A program made the position numbers and the translations under genes. This document shows positions 8,129 to 17,408 of a DNA stretch of 64,000 bases, in pieces. Location of the stretch: the NCBI RefSeq assembly GCF_000380485.1, contig NZ_AQYG01000039.1:50836-114835 (forward strand). Reading direction: 5' to 3'. Origin of the DNA: Jongsikchunia kroppenstedtii DSM 45133 (GTDB lineage Bacteria; Actinomycetota; Actinomycetes; Mycobacteriales; Mycobacteriaceae). Positions within the stretch are counted from its first letter, which is position 1; each line of letters starts with the position of its first letter. Under the pieces are notes generated by a model. The model saw nothing but the letters and a program-made list of their open reading frames with translations, was not told where the DNA came from and made no database searches.

Positions 8129-9816
8129 TGGCAACGGCCGAAACCACCGGCACGGCACCGACCGCGCTGACCCACCGGCAGATCCTGACGATCTTCGCCG
8201 GGCTGATGATGGGCATGTTCCTGGCGTCGCTGGACCAGACCATCGTGTCGACGGCGATCCGCACGATCTCGGACGATCTGCACGGCTACTCCATGCAGGC
8301 ATGGGTCACCACCGCATATCTGATCACCTCGACCATCGTGACGCCGCTCTACGGCAAACTCTCGGACATGCACGGCCGCAAGCCGTTCTTCATGCTCGCG
8401 ATCACGATCTTCATCGTCGGGTCATTTCTGTGCAGCACATCGACATCGATGTATGAGCTCACGGCTTTCCGCGCGCTGCAGGGTCTGGGCGCCGGCGGCC
8501 TGATGTCGCTGGCACTGACCATCGTCGGTGACGTCGTCTCGCCACGGGAACGCGCCAAGTACCAGGGCTACTTCCTGGCCGTCTTCGCCACCTCCAGCGT
8601 GCTCGGCCCGGTGCTCGGCGGGTTGTTCGCCGGACAGGATTCGATCATCGGGGTCGCCGGCTGGCGCTGGGTGTTCCTGGTGAATGTGCCGATCGGCGTC
8701 GTCGCGCTCGGCGTCGTCTTCCGAGTCCTCAACTATCACCAGGTCAAGAGCACCAAGGCGCGGGTCGACTGGTGGGGTGCCGCGGCGCTCTCCGTCGGCG
8801 TCGTCCCGCTGCTGATCGTGGCCGAACAGGGGCGGACCTGGGGCTGGGGGAGTGGGAGCGCGATCGTCTGCTACATCGTCGGCCTGATCGGCATCGCGGG
8901 CTTCATCGCGGTCGAGAGGTGGATGGGTGAGGCGGCGATCATTCCGCTGCGCATCTTCAACAACCGGGTCTTCTCGCAGGGCATCCTCATCGCGGTGGTC
9001 GTCGGCGCGGTCATGTTCGGCGGCATCTCGATGCTGCCCCAGTATTTCCAGGTGATCCGCGGGTCCAGTCCCACGGTCGCCGGTCTGCAGATGCTCCCGA
9101 TGGTGCTCGGCCTGATGGTGGCCTCGATCGCCTCCGGTCAGATGATTTCCCGCACCGGGCGGTACAAGGTGTTCGCCGTCATCGGCGCGGCCGTGATCAC
9201 CATCGCCACATTCCTGTTCCATTACATGTCGGTGGATACCCCCCTCTGGCAAGTCATGACCATGGCGTTCTTCGTCGGTTTCGGCCTCGGCAATTTGATG
9301 CAGCCGATGACGTTGGCGTTGCAGAATGCATTGCCGCCCAAGGACATGGGGGTGTCGACCGCAGCGGCGACGTTCTTCCGGCAGATCGGTGGTACCGCCG
9401 GCGTGGCCGTGTTCTTCTCGGTGCTGTTCAGCCTGATGGGACCGAATATCGCGGACCAGATGAAGCAATCGGCGGCGGACCCGGCGTTCCAGCAAGCGGT
9501 TGTCCAGACAGCCGCGGACACGTCCAACGCGAAAGGTTCGGCGTTCGCCTGCAACCTGGTCGAACAGTCCCATCCGGGGGCGCCGATCTGCGCCGGCCGC
9601 GCGGGCACCGGCGCGAGCATCATGGATGACACGTCCGTGCTCAACCACGTGCCCAAGATTGTGGCCCATCCGTTCAAGGCGGGCTTCGCCGACTCGATGG
9701 ATGTGGTTTTCCTGTCGGTGTCGGTCTTGGGCGTCATTGCGCTGATCCTGGTGATCTTCTGGCAGGAGGTGGCCTTGCGAAAGCAGTCCGGCACGCAGGC
9801 GCAGATGATGGAATAG
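8128..9816 (+). CDS. MFS drug exporter, DHA2 (14-TMS) family
   Basis: A 562-residue major facilitator of the EmrB/QacA type. Typical motifs are LDQTIVSTAIRTISDDL in the first helix, YGKLSDMHGRKPFFM (motif A) and a motif C region near SVLGPVLGG. The long loop between the last helices contains two cysteines (ACNLVEQSHPGAPICAG). It probably exports hydrophobic drugs or metabolites using the proton gradient. The start was chosen at the ATG overlapping the marR stop. Confidence 0.92.
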   Translation: MATAETTGTAPTALTHRQILTIFAGLMMGMFLASLDQTIVSTAIRTISDDLHGYSMQAWVTTAYLITSTIVTPLYGKLSDMHGRKPFFMLAITIFIVGSFLCSTSTSMYELTAFRALQGLGAGGLMSLALTIVGDVVSPRERAKYQGYFLAVFATSSVLGPVLGGLFAGQDSIIGVAGWRWVFLVNVPIGVVALGVVFRVLNYHQVKSTKARVDWWGAAALSVGVVPLLIVAEQGRTWGWGSGSAIVCYIVGLIGIAGFIAVERWMGEAAIIPLRIFNNRVFSQGILIAVVVGAVMFGGISMLPQYFQVIRGSSPTVAGLQMLPMVLGLMVASIASGQMISRTGRYKVFAVIGAAVITIATFLFHYMSVDTPLWQVMTMAFFVGFGLGNLMQPMTLALQNALPPKDMGVSTAAATFFRQIGGTAGVAVFFSVLFSLMGPNIADQMKQSAADPAFQQAVVQTAADTSNAKGSAFACNLVEQSHPGAPICAGRAGTGASIMDDTSVLNHVPKIVAHPFKAGFADSMDVVFLSVSVLGVIALILVIFWQEVALRKQSGTQAQMME

Positions 9817-9821
9817 CGTCG

Positions 9822-9897
9822 CCCTGAAAACCTGACCAGAGCGGCGGAAGAACCCCGGATACGGGCTTCATACCGCTGAGCGGTCAGGGTTTCAGGG
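9822..9897 (+). terminator. Long imperfect inverted repeat after MFS gene
   Basis: Arms 9822-9837 and 9882-9897 pair over 16 bases with one mismatch and enclose a 44-base loop with weaker inner pairing. It starts six bases after the MFS stop codon. It is probably an RNA end structure or processing site rather than a classical terminator, because no U tract follows. Confidence 0.5.
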
Positions 9898-9915
9898 ACT
9901 ATCCGCTTCGAACAA

Positions 9916-9956
9916 CGAACAGGGGCCCACGGTCGATGACCGTGGGCCCCTGTTCG
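9916..9956. terminator. Bidirectional terminator hairpin between MFS gene and ppa
   Basis: A perfect 19-base stem (9916-9934 with 9938-9956) closes a three-base GAT loop between two convergent genes. It is followed by GGCTTCTT on the plus side. It is well placed to end both transcripts. Confidence 0.8.
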
Positions 9957-9970
9957 GGCTTCTTATCGGA

Positions 9971-10453
9971 TCAGTGTCCGGGGAACCGATCCTGCGCCTC
10001 GCGGGCGACCTTCTCGGCCTGCTCGCGGCCGACCCAGCCGGCCGCCGAGACCTCTTTGCCCGGCTCCAGGTCCTTGTAGTGCTCGAAGAAGTGCTGGATC
10101 GCCTTGAGCTCGTAGTCCGGCACGTCGGCCAGATCCTGGATGTGATCCCAGCGGGGGTCACCGGCCGGGACGCAGAGCAGCTTGTCGTCGCCGCCGGCCT
10201 CGTCGGTCATCTGGAACATCGCGACCACGCGGGCCTCGACGATCACGCCCGGGTAGACCGACTCTGGCAGCAGCACCAGGGCGTCCAGCGGATCGCCGTC
10301 TTCGCCCAGGGTGTTCTCCAGGAAGCCGTAGTCGGCGGGGTAGCCGAACGACGTGTAGAGGTAGCGGTCCAACTTGACGCGGCCCGACTCGTGGTCGACC
10401 TCGTACTTGTTGCGCTGTCCCTTCGGGATCTCGATGGTGACGTCAAACTCCAC
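9971..10453 (-). CDS. ppa: Inorganic pyrophosphatase
   Basis: A 160-residue family I soluble pyrophosphatase that hydrolyses PPi to two phosphates and so drives biosynthesis. The active-site signature [10 protein letters not shown] with metal-binding aspartates is intact, as are [11 protein letters not shown] and the C-terminal [13 protein letters not shown]. The length equals the mycobacterial enzyme (about 162). It is divergent from dacB, the same arrangement as Rv3628-Rv3627c. Confidence 0.95.
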   Translation of the reverse strand: MEFDVTIEIPKGQRNKYEVDHESGRVKLDRYLYTSFGYPADYGFLENTLGEDGDPLDALVLLPESVYPGVIVEARVVAMFQMTDEAGGDDKLLCVPAGDPRWDHIQDLADVPDYELKAIQHFFEHYKDLEPGKEVSAAGWVGREQAEKVAREAQDRFPGH

Positions 10454-10637
10454 GTCGGGGTCCTCCTGCTGATGGTTCGGCCGGTGATAATCGCCTCAAC
10501 GATACTGTTAGGAAGGGCTGGCGCTACGCGCCGGTAGGAAACCCTGGTGCACCGCGCCGGGGCCCTGTCAGAAGACCTGACGCGATGCGCCAGGAGCGGG
10601 CGTCGGCATCGGCGCCAACGGTGAACCGGAGGGATAG

Positions 10638-11975
10638 TTGCGCAAACGCCCGGGGCTTGCGTGGTTTGCGGTGGTGTTCGTCGTGGTCGTAGCGGTTGCT
10701 GCGGTCGCGCTGATCTATGCGCTGCGAGTCGACAAGAGCACCACCAGCTCGCCCGAACCCGCGCCCCCGACCGTGGTCCAACGCATCAATCCGGTCGCCG
10801 CGGCGGCACCCGTGCCCACCCCGGCGGGGATCGCGCAGGAGATCAAGCCGGCGCTCGCCAACCCGGATATCGCCGACGTCACCGGACAGATCACCGATGC
10901 GGCCACCGGCCAGGTGCTCTGGTCGCACGACCCCGACGAGAAGCGCACCCCCGCGTCGACCACCAAACTGCTGACGGTCAGCGCCGCGTTGCTGGCGCTG
11001 CCGCCGGACGCCACCCTTACGACCAACGTCGTGCAGGGTCCGGGCGGCCAGCTGATCCTGGTCGGCGCCGGCGATCCCACCCTGTCGGTGCAGCCGGACG
11101 GGCAGCCGACTTTCTATACGGATGCGCCGCGGATCTCCGCGCTGGCCGACCAGATCCGGGCGAAGGGCCTCGATCCCACGTCGATCGCGATCGACACCGG
11201 TGCGTTCACCGGCTCCGACTGGGATTCCACCTGGGATCGCGACGACATCGCCGGCGGCAACCTGACGCCGATCCAGCCGTTGATCGCCGACGGCGGCCGG
11301 CTGCAGCCGCTCAAGGACTACTCGCCGCGCACGGCCACGCCCGCGCTGGATGTCGGCAAGACGCTCGCCGCCGACCTCGGCGTCTCCGGTGCCGTGACCA
11401 CCGCGACAGCCCCGGCCGGCGCACCGGTGGTCGCCTCGGTGAAGTCGGCGCCGCTGCTCACCCGGCTCGGCGACATGATCCGCGACAGCGACAACATCCT
11501 GGCCGAGACCGTGTCGATCGAGATCTCGCGGGCGACCGGCGGTCCGGCGTCGCTCGCCGGCGGTGTCGCCGCCGTGCAGAATGTGTTGACCACCAACCAG
11601 TTCGATCTCGGGTCGACCTTCCTGCATGACACCAGCGGCATGTCGACGGCGAATCTGATCAGCCCGGACACCCTGGACCACGTGCTGCTCGGCGCGGCGT
11701 CGGGACAGAATCCGAAGCTGCGGCCGCTGCTGGACATGCTGGCGATCGGCGGCGTCGACGGCACGCTGTCCGACCGGTTCGCCGCCAATGGCGTCGCCGG
11801 TTGGGTGCGAGCCAAGACCGGCACGCTCACCGGCGTCAACACCCTGGCCGGCATCGTGCAGGACACCGACGGCCGCGTGCTCACCTTCGCCCTGATGGCC
11901 GGCGGCGACATCAACAAGTCGCGGCTGGGCCTGGATGCGGTCGCATCCTCGCTGCGCGGATGTGGCTGCCGATGA
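10638..11975 (+). CDS. dacB: D-Ala-D-Ala carboxypeptidase / PBP4 (Rv3627c-like)
   Basis: A 445-residue S13 peptidase that trims peptidoglycan stem peptides outside the membrane. An N-terminal anchor helix (about residues 8-27) is followed by the SxxK catalytic motif STTK (S107, K110), an SDN motif (RDSDNILAE) and KTG (VRAKTGTLTG). The TTG start has a good GGAGGG Shine-Dalgarno sequence. The stop overlaps the start of the metalloprotease-like gene (ATGA), indicating coupling. Confidence 0.9.
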   Translation: MRKRPGLAWFAVVFVVVVAVAAVALIYALRVDKSTTSSPEPAPPTVVQRINPVAAAAPVPTPAGIAQEIKPALANPDIADVTGQITDAATGQVLWSHDPDEKRTPASTTKLLTVSAALLALPPDATLTTNVVQGPGGQLILVGAGDPTLSVQPDGQPTFYTDAPRISALADQIRAKGLDPTSIAIDTGAFTGSDWDSTWDRDDIAGGNLTPIQPLIADGGRLQPLKDYSPRTATPALDVGKTLAADLGVSGAVTTATAPAGAPVVASVKSAPLLTRLGDMIRDSDNILAETVSIEISRATGGPASLAGGVAAVQNVLTTNQFDLGSTFLHDTSGMSTANLISPDTLDHVLLGAASGQNPKLRPLLDMLAIGGVDGTLSDRFAANGVAGWVRAKTGTLTGVNTLAGIVQDTDGRVLTFALMAGGDINKSRLGLDAVASSLRGCGCR

Positions 11976-13051
11976 ACGAATCAGCAAGCAACGGAGCTGA
12001 TTCCGCCGACAAGGGTGAGTCGACCCCCATCGCCGATCGGGTCGATTGGGGTACGGCCGCGTCGCTCGGCCGGAAGCTGGTGCGGCCCGGGCCGAAGACC
12101 ACCGACTACACCCGCGACCTGGCGCGCGGCGAGCTGATCGCCGCGTCCGCCGCTGCCGAAGAACCGGTCCGTGAGGTGACTCGCCTGGCCGACGGGCACG
12201 TGGTGCCGACCGCGCGGGTGCTCGACCGCGGCGAATGGATTTCGGCTGCGGCACAGTCGATGTCGGTGATGCTCGGCGGCGACGGCACCTCACACAGCAC
12301 CGGCATCTCGGCGCGACTGTCGGGCGCGCAGGCCGGAGGTGTGCTGTCGCTCCTGTCGTCGGCGATCCTGGGTCAGTACGACCCGTTCACGCCCGACCCG
12401 GTCTCCGGTGCCGACGGCACGCTGCTGCTGGTGCTGCCGAACATCATCGCGGTCGAGCGGGCGCTGCACGTGGTGCCCAAGGACTTTCGGCTCTGGGTGT
12501 GCCTGCACGAGGTGACCCATCGGGTGCAGTTCTCGGCGAATCCCTGGCTGCGCGACTACATGCGCCAGAACATCGACGTGCTCACCGCGGAGTCGGGCGA
12601 GTCGGTGAACGAACTCGTCAGCCGCATCGCGGCCGCGGTGAAGTCCGACAAGCCGCGCGAGAAGGGCGTCATCGGCGCGATGCAGCTGCTGCAGACGCCG
12701 GAGCAGTACGAGGCCTTCACCCGGATGATGATGCTCGGCACGGTGCTCGAGGGCCATGCCGATCACGTGATGGATGCCGTTGGTCCGCAGAAGGTTCCGA
12801 CAGTCGCTGCGATCCGCGAGGCGTTTGATGCCCGGCGCACCCGCAAGCAGAATCCGATGCAGCGCATCCTGCGTGCCCTCCTCGGCATGGACGCCAAGAT
12901 GGCGCAGTACATCAAGGGCAAGGCGTTCGTCGACGAGGTGGTGGCGACCGCCGGCATGGCCCGCTTCAACACGATCTGGACCGGCCCGGAGACCATGCCG
13001 CGGCCCGAGGAGATCGCGACACCGCGGCTATGGATCGACCGGGTCCTGTAA
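11972..13051 (+). CDS. Zinc-dependent metalloprotease-like protein, DUF2342 (Rv3626c-like)
   Basis: A 359-residue cytosolic protein of the DUF2342 family, often mislabelled as an F420 biosynthesis-associated protein. It has a zincin-like HEVTH motif (H179-H183) followed by a glutamate-rich downstream helix and the segment EGHADHVMDAVG. Substrate and role are unknown in the family. The ATG at 11972 was chosen because it overlaps the dacB stop; a more upstream ATG at 11960 is possible. It overlaps tilS by 22 bases. The order dacB-DUF2342-tilS-hpt is conserved in Mycobacteriales. Confidence 0.88.
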   Translation: MNESASNGADSADKGESTPIADRVDWGTAASLGRKLVRPGPKTTDYTRDLARGELIAASAAAEEPVREVTRLADGHVVPTARVLDRGEWISAAAQSMSVMLGGDGTSHSTGISARLSGAQAGGVLSLLSSAILGQYDPFTPDPVSGADGTLLLVLPNIIAVERALHVVPKDFRLWVCLHEVTHRVQFSANPWLRDYMRQNIDVLTAESGESVNELVSRIAAAVKSDKPREKGVIGAMQLLQTPEQYEAFTRMMMLGTVLEGHADHVMDAVGPQKVPTVAAIREAFDARRTRKQNPMQRILRALLGMDAKMAQYIKGKAFVDEVVATAGMARFNTIWTGPETMPRPEEIATPRLWIDRVL

Positions 13052-13965
13052 CCGCCGCGCTCAGCCGCCGCGTCGCCGACTTCGCGGTGGAGTTCGGCCT
13101 CGGCGATCGCGTCTGCGTCGGGTTGTCGGGCGGGACCGACTCGCTGGCGCTGACCGCGGCCTGCGTGGCAGCCGGTCTCGACGTGCATGCGGTGGTCGTC
13201 GATCATCGGCTGCAGCCGGGCTCGCACGCGGTGGCGGCGACGGCGGCTGCGGTCGCCGCGGGGTGGGGTGCCACCAGCGAGGTGATCGCCGTGGATGTCG
13301 ACACCGCCGGCGGCCCGGAAGCCGCCGCCCGCCGCGCGCGCTACGCGGCGTTCGACAGCATTCGCGACGGCCGGCCGGTGCTGCTCGCCCACACTCGCGA
13401 CGACCAGGCCGAAACGGTGCTGCTGGGCCTCGCGCGGGGCTCGGGGCTGCGGTCGATCGCCGGCATGGCGCCGTGGCGCGCGCCGTGGGGGCGGCCGCTG
13501 CTGGGAGTGGCGCGGCCCGAGACCGAGGCGGCCTGCACCGAACTCGGCATCGAGCCGTATCGCGACCCGCACAACGTCGACCCGCGATTCACCCGGGTGC
13601 GCCTGCGCCGCGAGGTGCTGCCGCTGTTGGAGGACGTCTGCCAGGGCGGGGTGGCTGCCGCGTTGGCGCGCACCGCCGATCAGGTACGCGAGGCCGACGC
13701 GGCGCTGGACGAGATCTCCGCCGGGCTCACCGTCGACAGTCCCGATCTGGCGCGCTGGCCGGTCGCGATCCGCACCCGGGTGGTGCGGGGCTGGCTGCTG
13801 CGGGTGGGGGCGACCGAACCGAGCGCGGCGACCATCGAGGCGGTCGACCGGCTGGTCTGCGGTCGCACGCGGGACGCGCAGGTCGCGATCGGCGGCGACC
13901 GTGAGCATCGGCTGGTGGCGATGCTGATCGACGGCCGGCTGCAGACCGGGAGCACCCCGCGCTGA
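13030..13965 (+). CDS. tilS: tRNA(Ile)-lysidine synthase
   Basis: A 311-residue ATP-PPase that converts the wobble cytidine of tRNA-Ile(CAU) to lysidine, so that AUA codons are read as Ile. The PP-loop reads VGLSGGTDSLAL (about residues 31-42), and HTRDDQAETVLLGLARGSGL is the second signature. The C-terminal domain is short, as usual in actinobacteria. The start overlaps the upstream gene, implying translational coupling. The essential partner hpt follows after a 193-base gap that carries an unusual repeat array. Confidence 0.92.
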   Translation: MDRPGPVTAALSRRVADFAVEFGLGDRVCVGLSGGTDSLALTAACVAAGLDVHAVVVDHRLQPGSHAVAATAAAVAAGWGATSEVIAVDVDTAGGPEAAARRARYAAFDSIRDGRPVLLAHTRDDQAETVLLGLARGSGLRSIAGMAPWRAPWGRPLLGVARPETEAACTELGIEPYRDPHNVDPRFTRVRLRREVLPLLEDVCQGGVAAALARTADQVREADAALDEISAGLTVDSPDLARWPVAIRTRVVRGWLLRVGATEPSAATIEAVDRLVCGRTRDAQVAIGGDREHRLVAMLIDGRLQTGSTPR

Positions 13966-13988
13966 TCGCCGACCGGATCCTCACGCTC

Positions 13989-14127
13989 GCCGAGTGGACC
14001 TTGAGGTGCGCCGAGTGGACCCTCATGCGCGCCGACCGGATCGACCAGTCCACTCGATGGATCTGAGTGTCCGGTCGACGAACGTGAGTGTCCGGTGGAC
14101 GAACGCGAGTGTCCGGTCGGGGGACGT
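13989..14127. repeat. 21-base repeat array in inverted halves between tilS and hpt
   Basis: On the left, 21-base units start at 13989 and 14010, with a degenerate third at 14031, each with the core GCCGAGTGGACC. On the right, units start at 14065, 14086 and 14107 with the core GAGTGTCCGGT. The right units resemble the reverse complement of the left ones, so the array is a pair of short tandem blocks facing each other. The spacing is exactly 21 bases within each block. No open frame or known RNA fits here. Confidence 0.7.
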
Positions 14128-14158
14128 GACCGTTCGGCCGATATGGCACGCTTGACCG

Positions 14159-14740
14159 GTGAGCGAAGACCGGGATCCGTACGGAGCCGACATCGAAGCC
14201 GTTCTCATCACCGAAGAACAGATCCGGACCCGGACCGCCGAGCTGGCGCACGCCGTGGCCGAGCGCTACCGCGACATCTCACAGGACCTGGTGCTGATCG
14301 GTGTCCTCAAGGGCGCGGTCATGTTCATGACCGACTTCGCACGGGCGCTGCCGATCCCGTCGCAGATGGAGTTCATGGCGGTGTCGTCGTACGGATCGGC
14401 GACGTCGTCATCCGGTGTGGTGCGCATCCTCAAGGATCTCGACCGCGACATCGAGGGCCGCGACGTGCTGATCGTCGAGGACATCATCGACTCCGGCCTC
14501 ACGCTGTCGTGGCTGATGCGCAACCTGCGCACCCGCAACCCGCGGTCGCTGGAGGTGGTGACGCTGCTCCGCAAGCCCGACGCGGTGCGCACCACCATCG
14601 AGGTGGCCGATGTCGGCTTCGACATCCCGAACGACTTCGTCGTCGGCTACGGTCTCGACTTCAACGAGCGCTACCGGGACCTGCATTACGTGGGCCGGCT
14701 CAATCCGTCCGTGTACTCCGATCCGCAGGATCTGTCCTGA
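14159..14740 (+). CDS. hpt: Hypoxanthine(-guanine) phosphoribosyltransferase
   Basis: A 193-residue purine salvage enzyme that joins PRPP to hypoxanthine or guanine. The PRPP-binding loop [17 protein letters not shown] is intact, as is [12 protein letters not shown] near the N-terminus. The GTG start immediately follows CTTGACCG. The stop codon shares one base with the amidase start. The position after tilS is conserved across actinobacteria. Confidence 0.93.
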   Translation: MSEDRDPYGADIEAVLITEEQIRTRTAELAHAVAERYRDISQDLVLIGVLKGAVMFMTDFARALPIPSQMEFMAVSSYGSATSSSGVVRILKDLDRDIEGRDVLIVEDIIDSGLTLSWLMRNLRTRNPRSLEVVTLLRKPDAVRTTIEVADVGFDIPNDFVVGYGLDFNERYRDLHYVGRLNPSVYSDPQDLS

Positions 14741-16092
14741 TGACCGCGGTCGAGACGGCGGCCGCCGTTCGGGCGGGGGAGCTGACGCCGCGGCAGACCG
14801 TGCAGGCGGCGCTCGATCGAATCTCCGCCAACGACACCACGATTCACGCATTCGTGGCGGTGCGCGCCGAGAAGGCGCTGGCGGAGGCGGACGAACTGGC
14901 GGCGCGCGCGGATCTGGCGTCGCTGCCGCTGGCCGGCGTTCCGGTGGCGATCAAGGACAACGTGCAGGTCGCCGGTGAACCGATGACGATCGGCTCGAAG
15001 GCGACGTCCCGTGCGCCGCAGCCGACCGACCACACCGTGGTGCATCGCCTGCGTGACGCCGGTGCGATCGTCGTAGGCATCACGGCAGTCCCCGAGCTGT
15101 GCATGTGGGGCGCGACCGACAACCCGGACGTGATCAGCCGTAACCCGTGGAACACCGACCGCACGTGCGGCGGGTCGTCGGGCGGTTCGGCCGCGGCGGT
15201 GGCCAGCGGTCAGGTCGATGTCGCGCACGGCAACGACGGTCTCGGATCGATCCGGATACCGTCGGCCGACTGCGGGCTCTTCGGCATCAAGCCGGGCCCC
15301 GGGGTCGTGCCGGCCGAGTTCGGGGGCAACGGCTGGTACGGCATGAGCGAGAACGGCCCGATCGCCACGACCGTCGCCGACGCGGCTCTGATGCTGAGTG
15401 TCCTGGCCGATGATCCGAGCTATGCGACAGTGTCCGGCGACGGGCCGTTGACGATCGCGGTGGCCGCCAACCATCCGCTGGTCGGCGGCCGCACCGATAC
15501 GCATTTCGCCAACGCGCTGCAGCGGGCCGTCGATCTGCTGCCGGAGCTCGGACACACGGCGGTGCACAGCGATCTGCCGTATCCGAAGAATCCGCTGCCG
15601 CTGTTCCTGCGCTGGCTCGGCGGTTCGGCCGCGGATGCCCAGGACATCGCCGAACACGGCGGCGACGTGTCGAAGCTGCAGTCGCGCACCAAGTTCCACG
15701 TCGCGCTCGGCAAGCAGGTCAACAAGCGCGGACTGGTCACCGACGCGCAGCGCGACCGGATCGCTGATTCCGTTGCCGCATACCTGGATTCCGCAGGCGC
15801 CGATCTGCTGATGACGCCCGCGCTGGCCCGGCCGCCTCTCGAGGCCCGGTATTGGAGCACCAAGAGCTGGGCGGCGAACATCTGGGCGAACGTGAACTAC
15901 GCGCCGTTCCAGGGCGTCTTCAACGTGATCGGCTGGCCGGCCATGTCGGTGCCGTTCGGGGTGCACCCGGTGACGAACACGCCGCTCGCGATCCATGTCG
16001 CCGGACGTCCGGGGTCGGAGAAGACGATGCTGGCGCTGGCGGCGCAGATCGAGCGGGCGCGGCCCTGGCAGCGTGTCGCCCCCGGATTCTGA
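14740..16092 (+). CDS. Amidase signature family hydrolase
   Basis: A 450-residue amidase-signature enzyme. The Ser-cisSer-Lys triad is represented by AIKDN (catalytic Lys about residue 71), the GGSSGGSAAAVASG strand and the nucleophile-region GNDGLGSIRIPS. The usual GGDGGGSIRIP is slightly altered here. It hydrolyses an unknown amide. The start was placed at the ATG overlapping the hpt stop; the longer upstream frame runs through hpt in another phase and is spurious. It overlaps the following MFS gene by 20 bases, so all three may be one transcript. Confidence 0.87.
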   Translation: MTAVETAAAVRAGELTPRQTVQAALDRISANDTTIHAFVAVRAEKALAEADELAARADLASLPLAGVPVAIKDNVQVAGEPMTIGSKATSRAPQPTDHTVVHRLRDAGAIVVGITAVPELCMWGATDNPDVISRNPWNTDRTCGGSSGGSAAAVASGQVDVAHGNDGLGSIRIPSADCGLFGIKPGPGVVPAEFGGNGWYGMSENGPIATTVADAALMLSVLADDPSYATVSGDGPLTIAVAANHPLVGGRTDTHFANALQRAVDLLPELGHTAVHSDLPYPKNPLPLFLRWLGGSAADAQDIAEHGGDVSKLQSRTKFHVALGKQVNKRGLVTDAQRDRIADSVAAYLDSAGADLLMTPALARPPLEARYWSTKSWAANIWANVNYAPFQGVFNVIGWPAMSVPFGVHPVTNTPLAIHVAGRPGSEKTMLALAAQIERARPWQRVAPGF

Positions 16093-17317
16093 GCCGGCCG
16101 ATGCGGCGTTGACCGACAACGCAATCGGCGACGCCGAGGCACGCCCAGGAATTCCCGCCGAGGTCTGGGTCCTCGTCGCGGCCGCCTTCGTCATCGCGCT
16201 CGGTTACGGCGTGGTGGCCCCCGTGCTGCCCGAGTTCGCCCGCAGCTTCGATGTCTCCATCGCCGCGGCGACCGTGGTGGTCAGCGCTTTCGCCCTGATG
16301 CGGCTGGCGTTCGCGCCGGCCACCGGTCCGCTGGTGCGCAAACTGGGCGAGCGGCCGATCTACATGGTCGGGCTGCTGATCGTCGCGGCGTCCACGCTGG
16401 CCTGCGCGTTCGCTCAAAACTATTGGCAGCTACTGGTTCTGCGCGGCCTCGGCGGTGTCGGCTCGGTGATGTTCACGGTGTCGGCGATGGGTCTGCTGAT
16501 CCGGATCGCGCCGCCGAAGATCCGCGGCCGGGTGTCCGGTGTGTACTCGTCGAGCTTCGTGCTCGGCAACATCACCGGCCCGCTCATCGGCGGGGCGCTG
16601 GTGGGGTTCGGCCTGCGCGTGCCGTTCGTCGTCTATGCGGTCGCCCTGGTGGTGGCGACGTCGGTGGTGTGGTTGGCGCTGCGGGGCTCCCATCTCGCCG
16701 CCCCGGCGGGGCCGGTGACCGCGGGCACTGACGTTCGTGATGCGCTGCGTGACAACGCCTATCGGGCGGCCCTGCTGACCGCGGTGGTCTTCGGCTGGGT
16801 ATACGCCATGCGGATATCGCTGGTGCCGCTATTCTTCGCGGACCATCTCGGTGAGTCCGCCGCGATCGCCGGCTTCGCGCTGGCCACCTATGCGGTCGGC
16901 GACGTGATGGTGATGATTCCGGCCGGACGTGCGTCGGATCGCTTCGGCCGCAGGCCTTTTCTGATCGTCGGAATGCTCATTCTCGCCGGTGCCACCGCGG
17001 CGCTGGCGATGACGCACTCGGTGGTGATGGCGTTCATTCTGACGATGGTCGCCGGCTGGGGCACGGGCATGGTCGCGCCGGTGATCCAGGCGACCGTCGC
17101 CGATGTGCTCTACGGGGGCCGCGGCGGCACGGCGTTGTCGACGTATCAGATGGCGCAGGACAGCGGCACGGTGGTCGGACCCGTGATCGCGGGCGTGATC
17201 GCCGATCAGCTCGGGTTCGGCGGCGCCTTCCTGGTGACCGCCGCGCTGGCCGCCACGGCGGGCCTGGTGTGGGTGATCACCCGCGAGACGGCGCGGAGTT
17301 CGACGCACGCTGCGTGA
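16073..17317 (+). CDS. MFS transporter
   Basis: A 414-residue, 12-helix major facilitator. Helix 1 begins EVWVLVAAAFVIALGYGVVAPVLPEFARSF, and a second motif-A-like loop reads GRASDRFGRRPFLIVG in the C-half. The GTG start at 16073 overlaps the end of the amidase gene, implying coupling. Substrate unknown; the family includes sugar and drug exporters. Confidence 0.87.
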   Translation: MSPPDSEPADAALTDNAIGDAEARPGIPAEVWVLVAAAFVIALGYGVVAPVLPEFARSFDVSIAAATVVVSAFALMRLAFAPATGPLVRKLGERPIYMVGLLIVAASTLACAFAQNYWQLLVLRGLGGVGSVMFTVSAMGLLIRIAPPKIRGRVSGVYSSSFVLGNITGPLIGGALVGFGLRVPFVVYAVALVVATSVVWLALRGSHLAAPAGPVTAGTDVRDALRDNAYRAALLTAVVFGWVYAMRISLVPLFFADHLGESAAIAGFALATYAVGDVMVMIPAGRASDRFGRRPFLIVGMLILAGATAALAMTHSVVMAFILTMVAGWGTGMVAPVIQATVADVLYGGRGGTALSTYQMAQDSGTVVGPVIAGVIADQLGFGGAFLVTAALAATAGLVWVITRETARSSTHAA

Positions 17318-17373
17318 GTCGGGCGTGCCGGTGCGCTGCCCCATCAACTGTCCGCGACGCGCTGAGTTAATCC

Positions 17374-17386
17374 GACATTTGATGTC
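17374..17386. promoter_or_regulatory. Small inverted repeat before the lipase gene
   Basis: GACAT-TTG-ATGTC lies 22 bases before the lipase start in an AT-richer patch. It may be an operator overlapping the promoter. The evidence is weak because the arms are only five bases. Confidence 0.25.
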
Positions 17387-17408
17387 ATCAATATGTCTAC
17401 TGTGAGCT

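Noticed and set aside
13989..14127. CRISPR array
   Set aside because: The 21-base units are contiguous without unique spacers, are inverted in two halves, and no cas gene is near.
14095..16092. 665-codon reading of the amidase that begins before hpt
   Set aside because: The first 215 codons run out of phase through hpt and are Arg/Pro/His-rich; the amidase core begins at the ATG overlapping the hpt stop.
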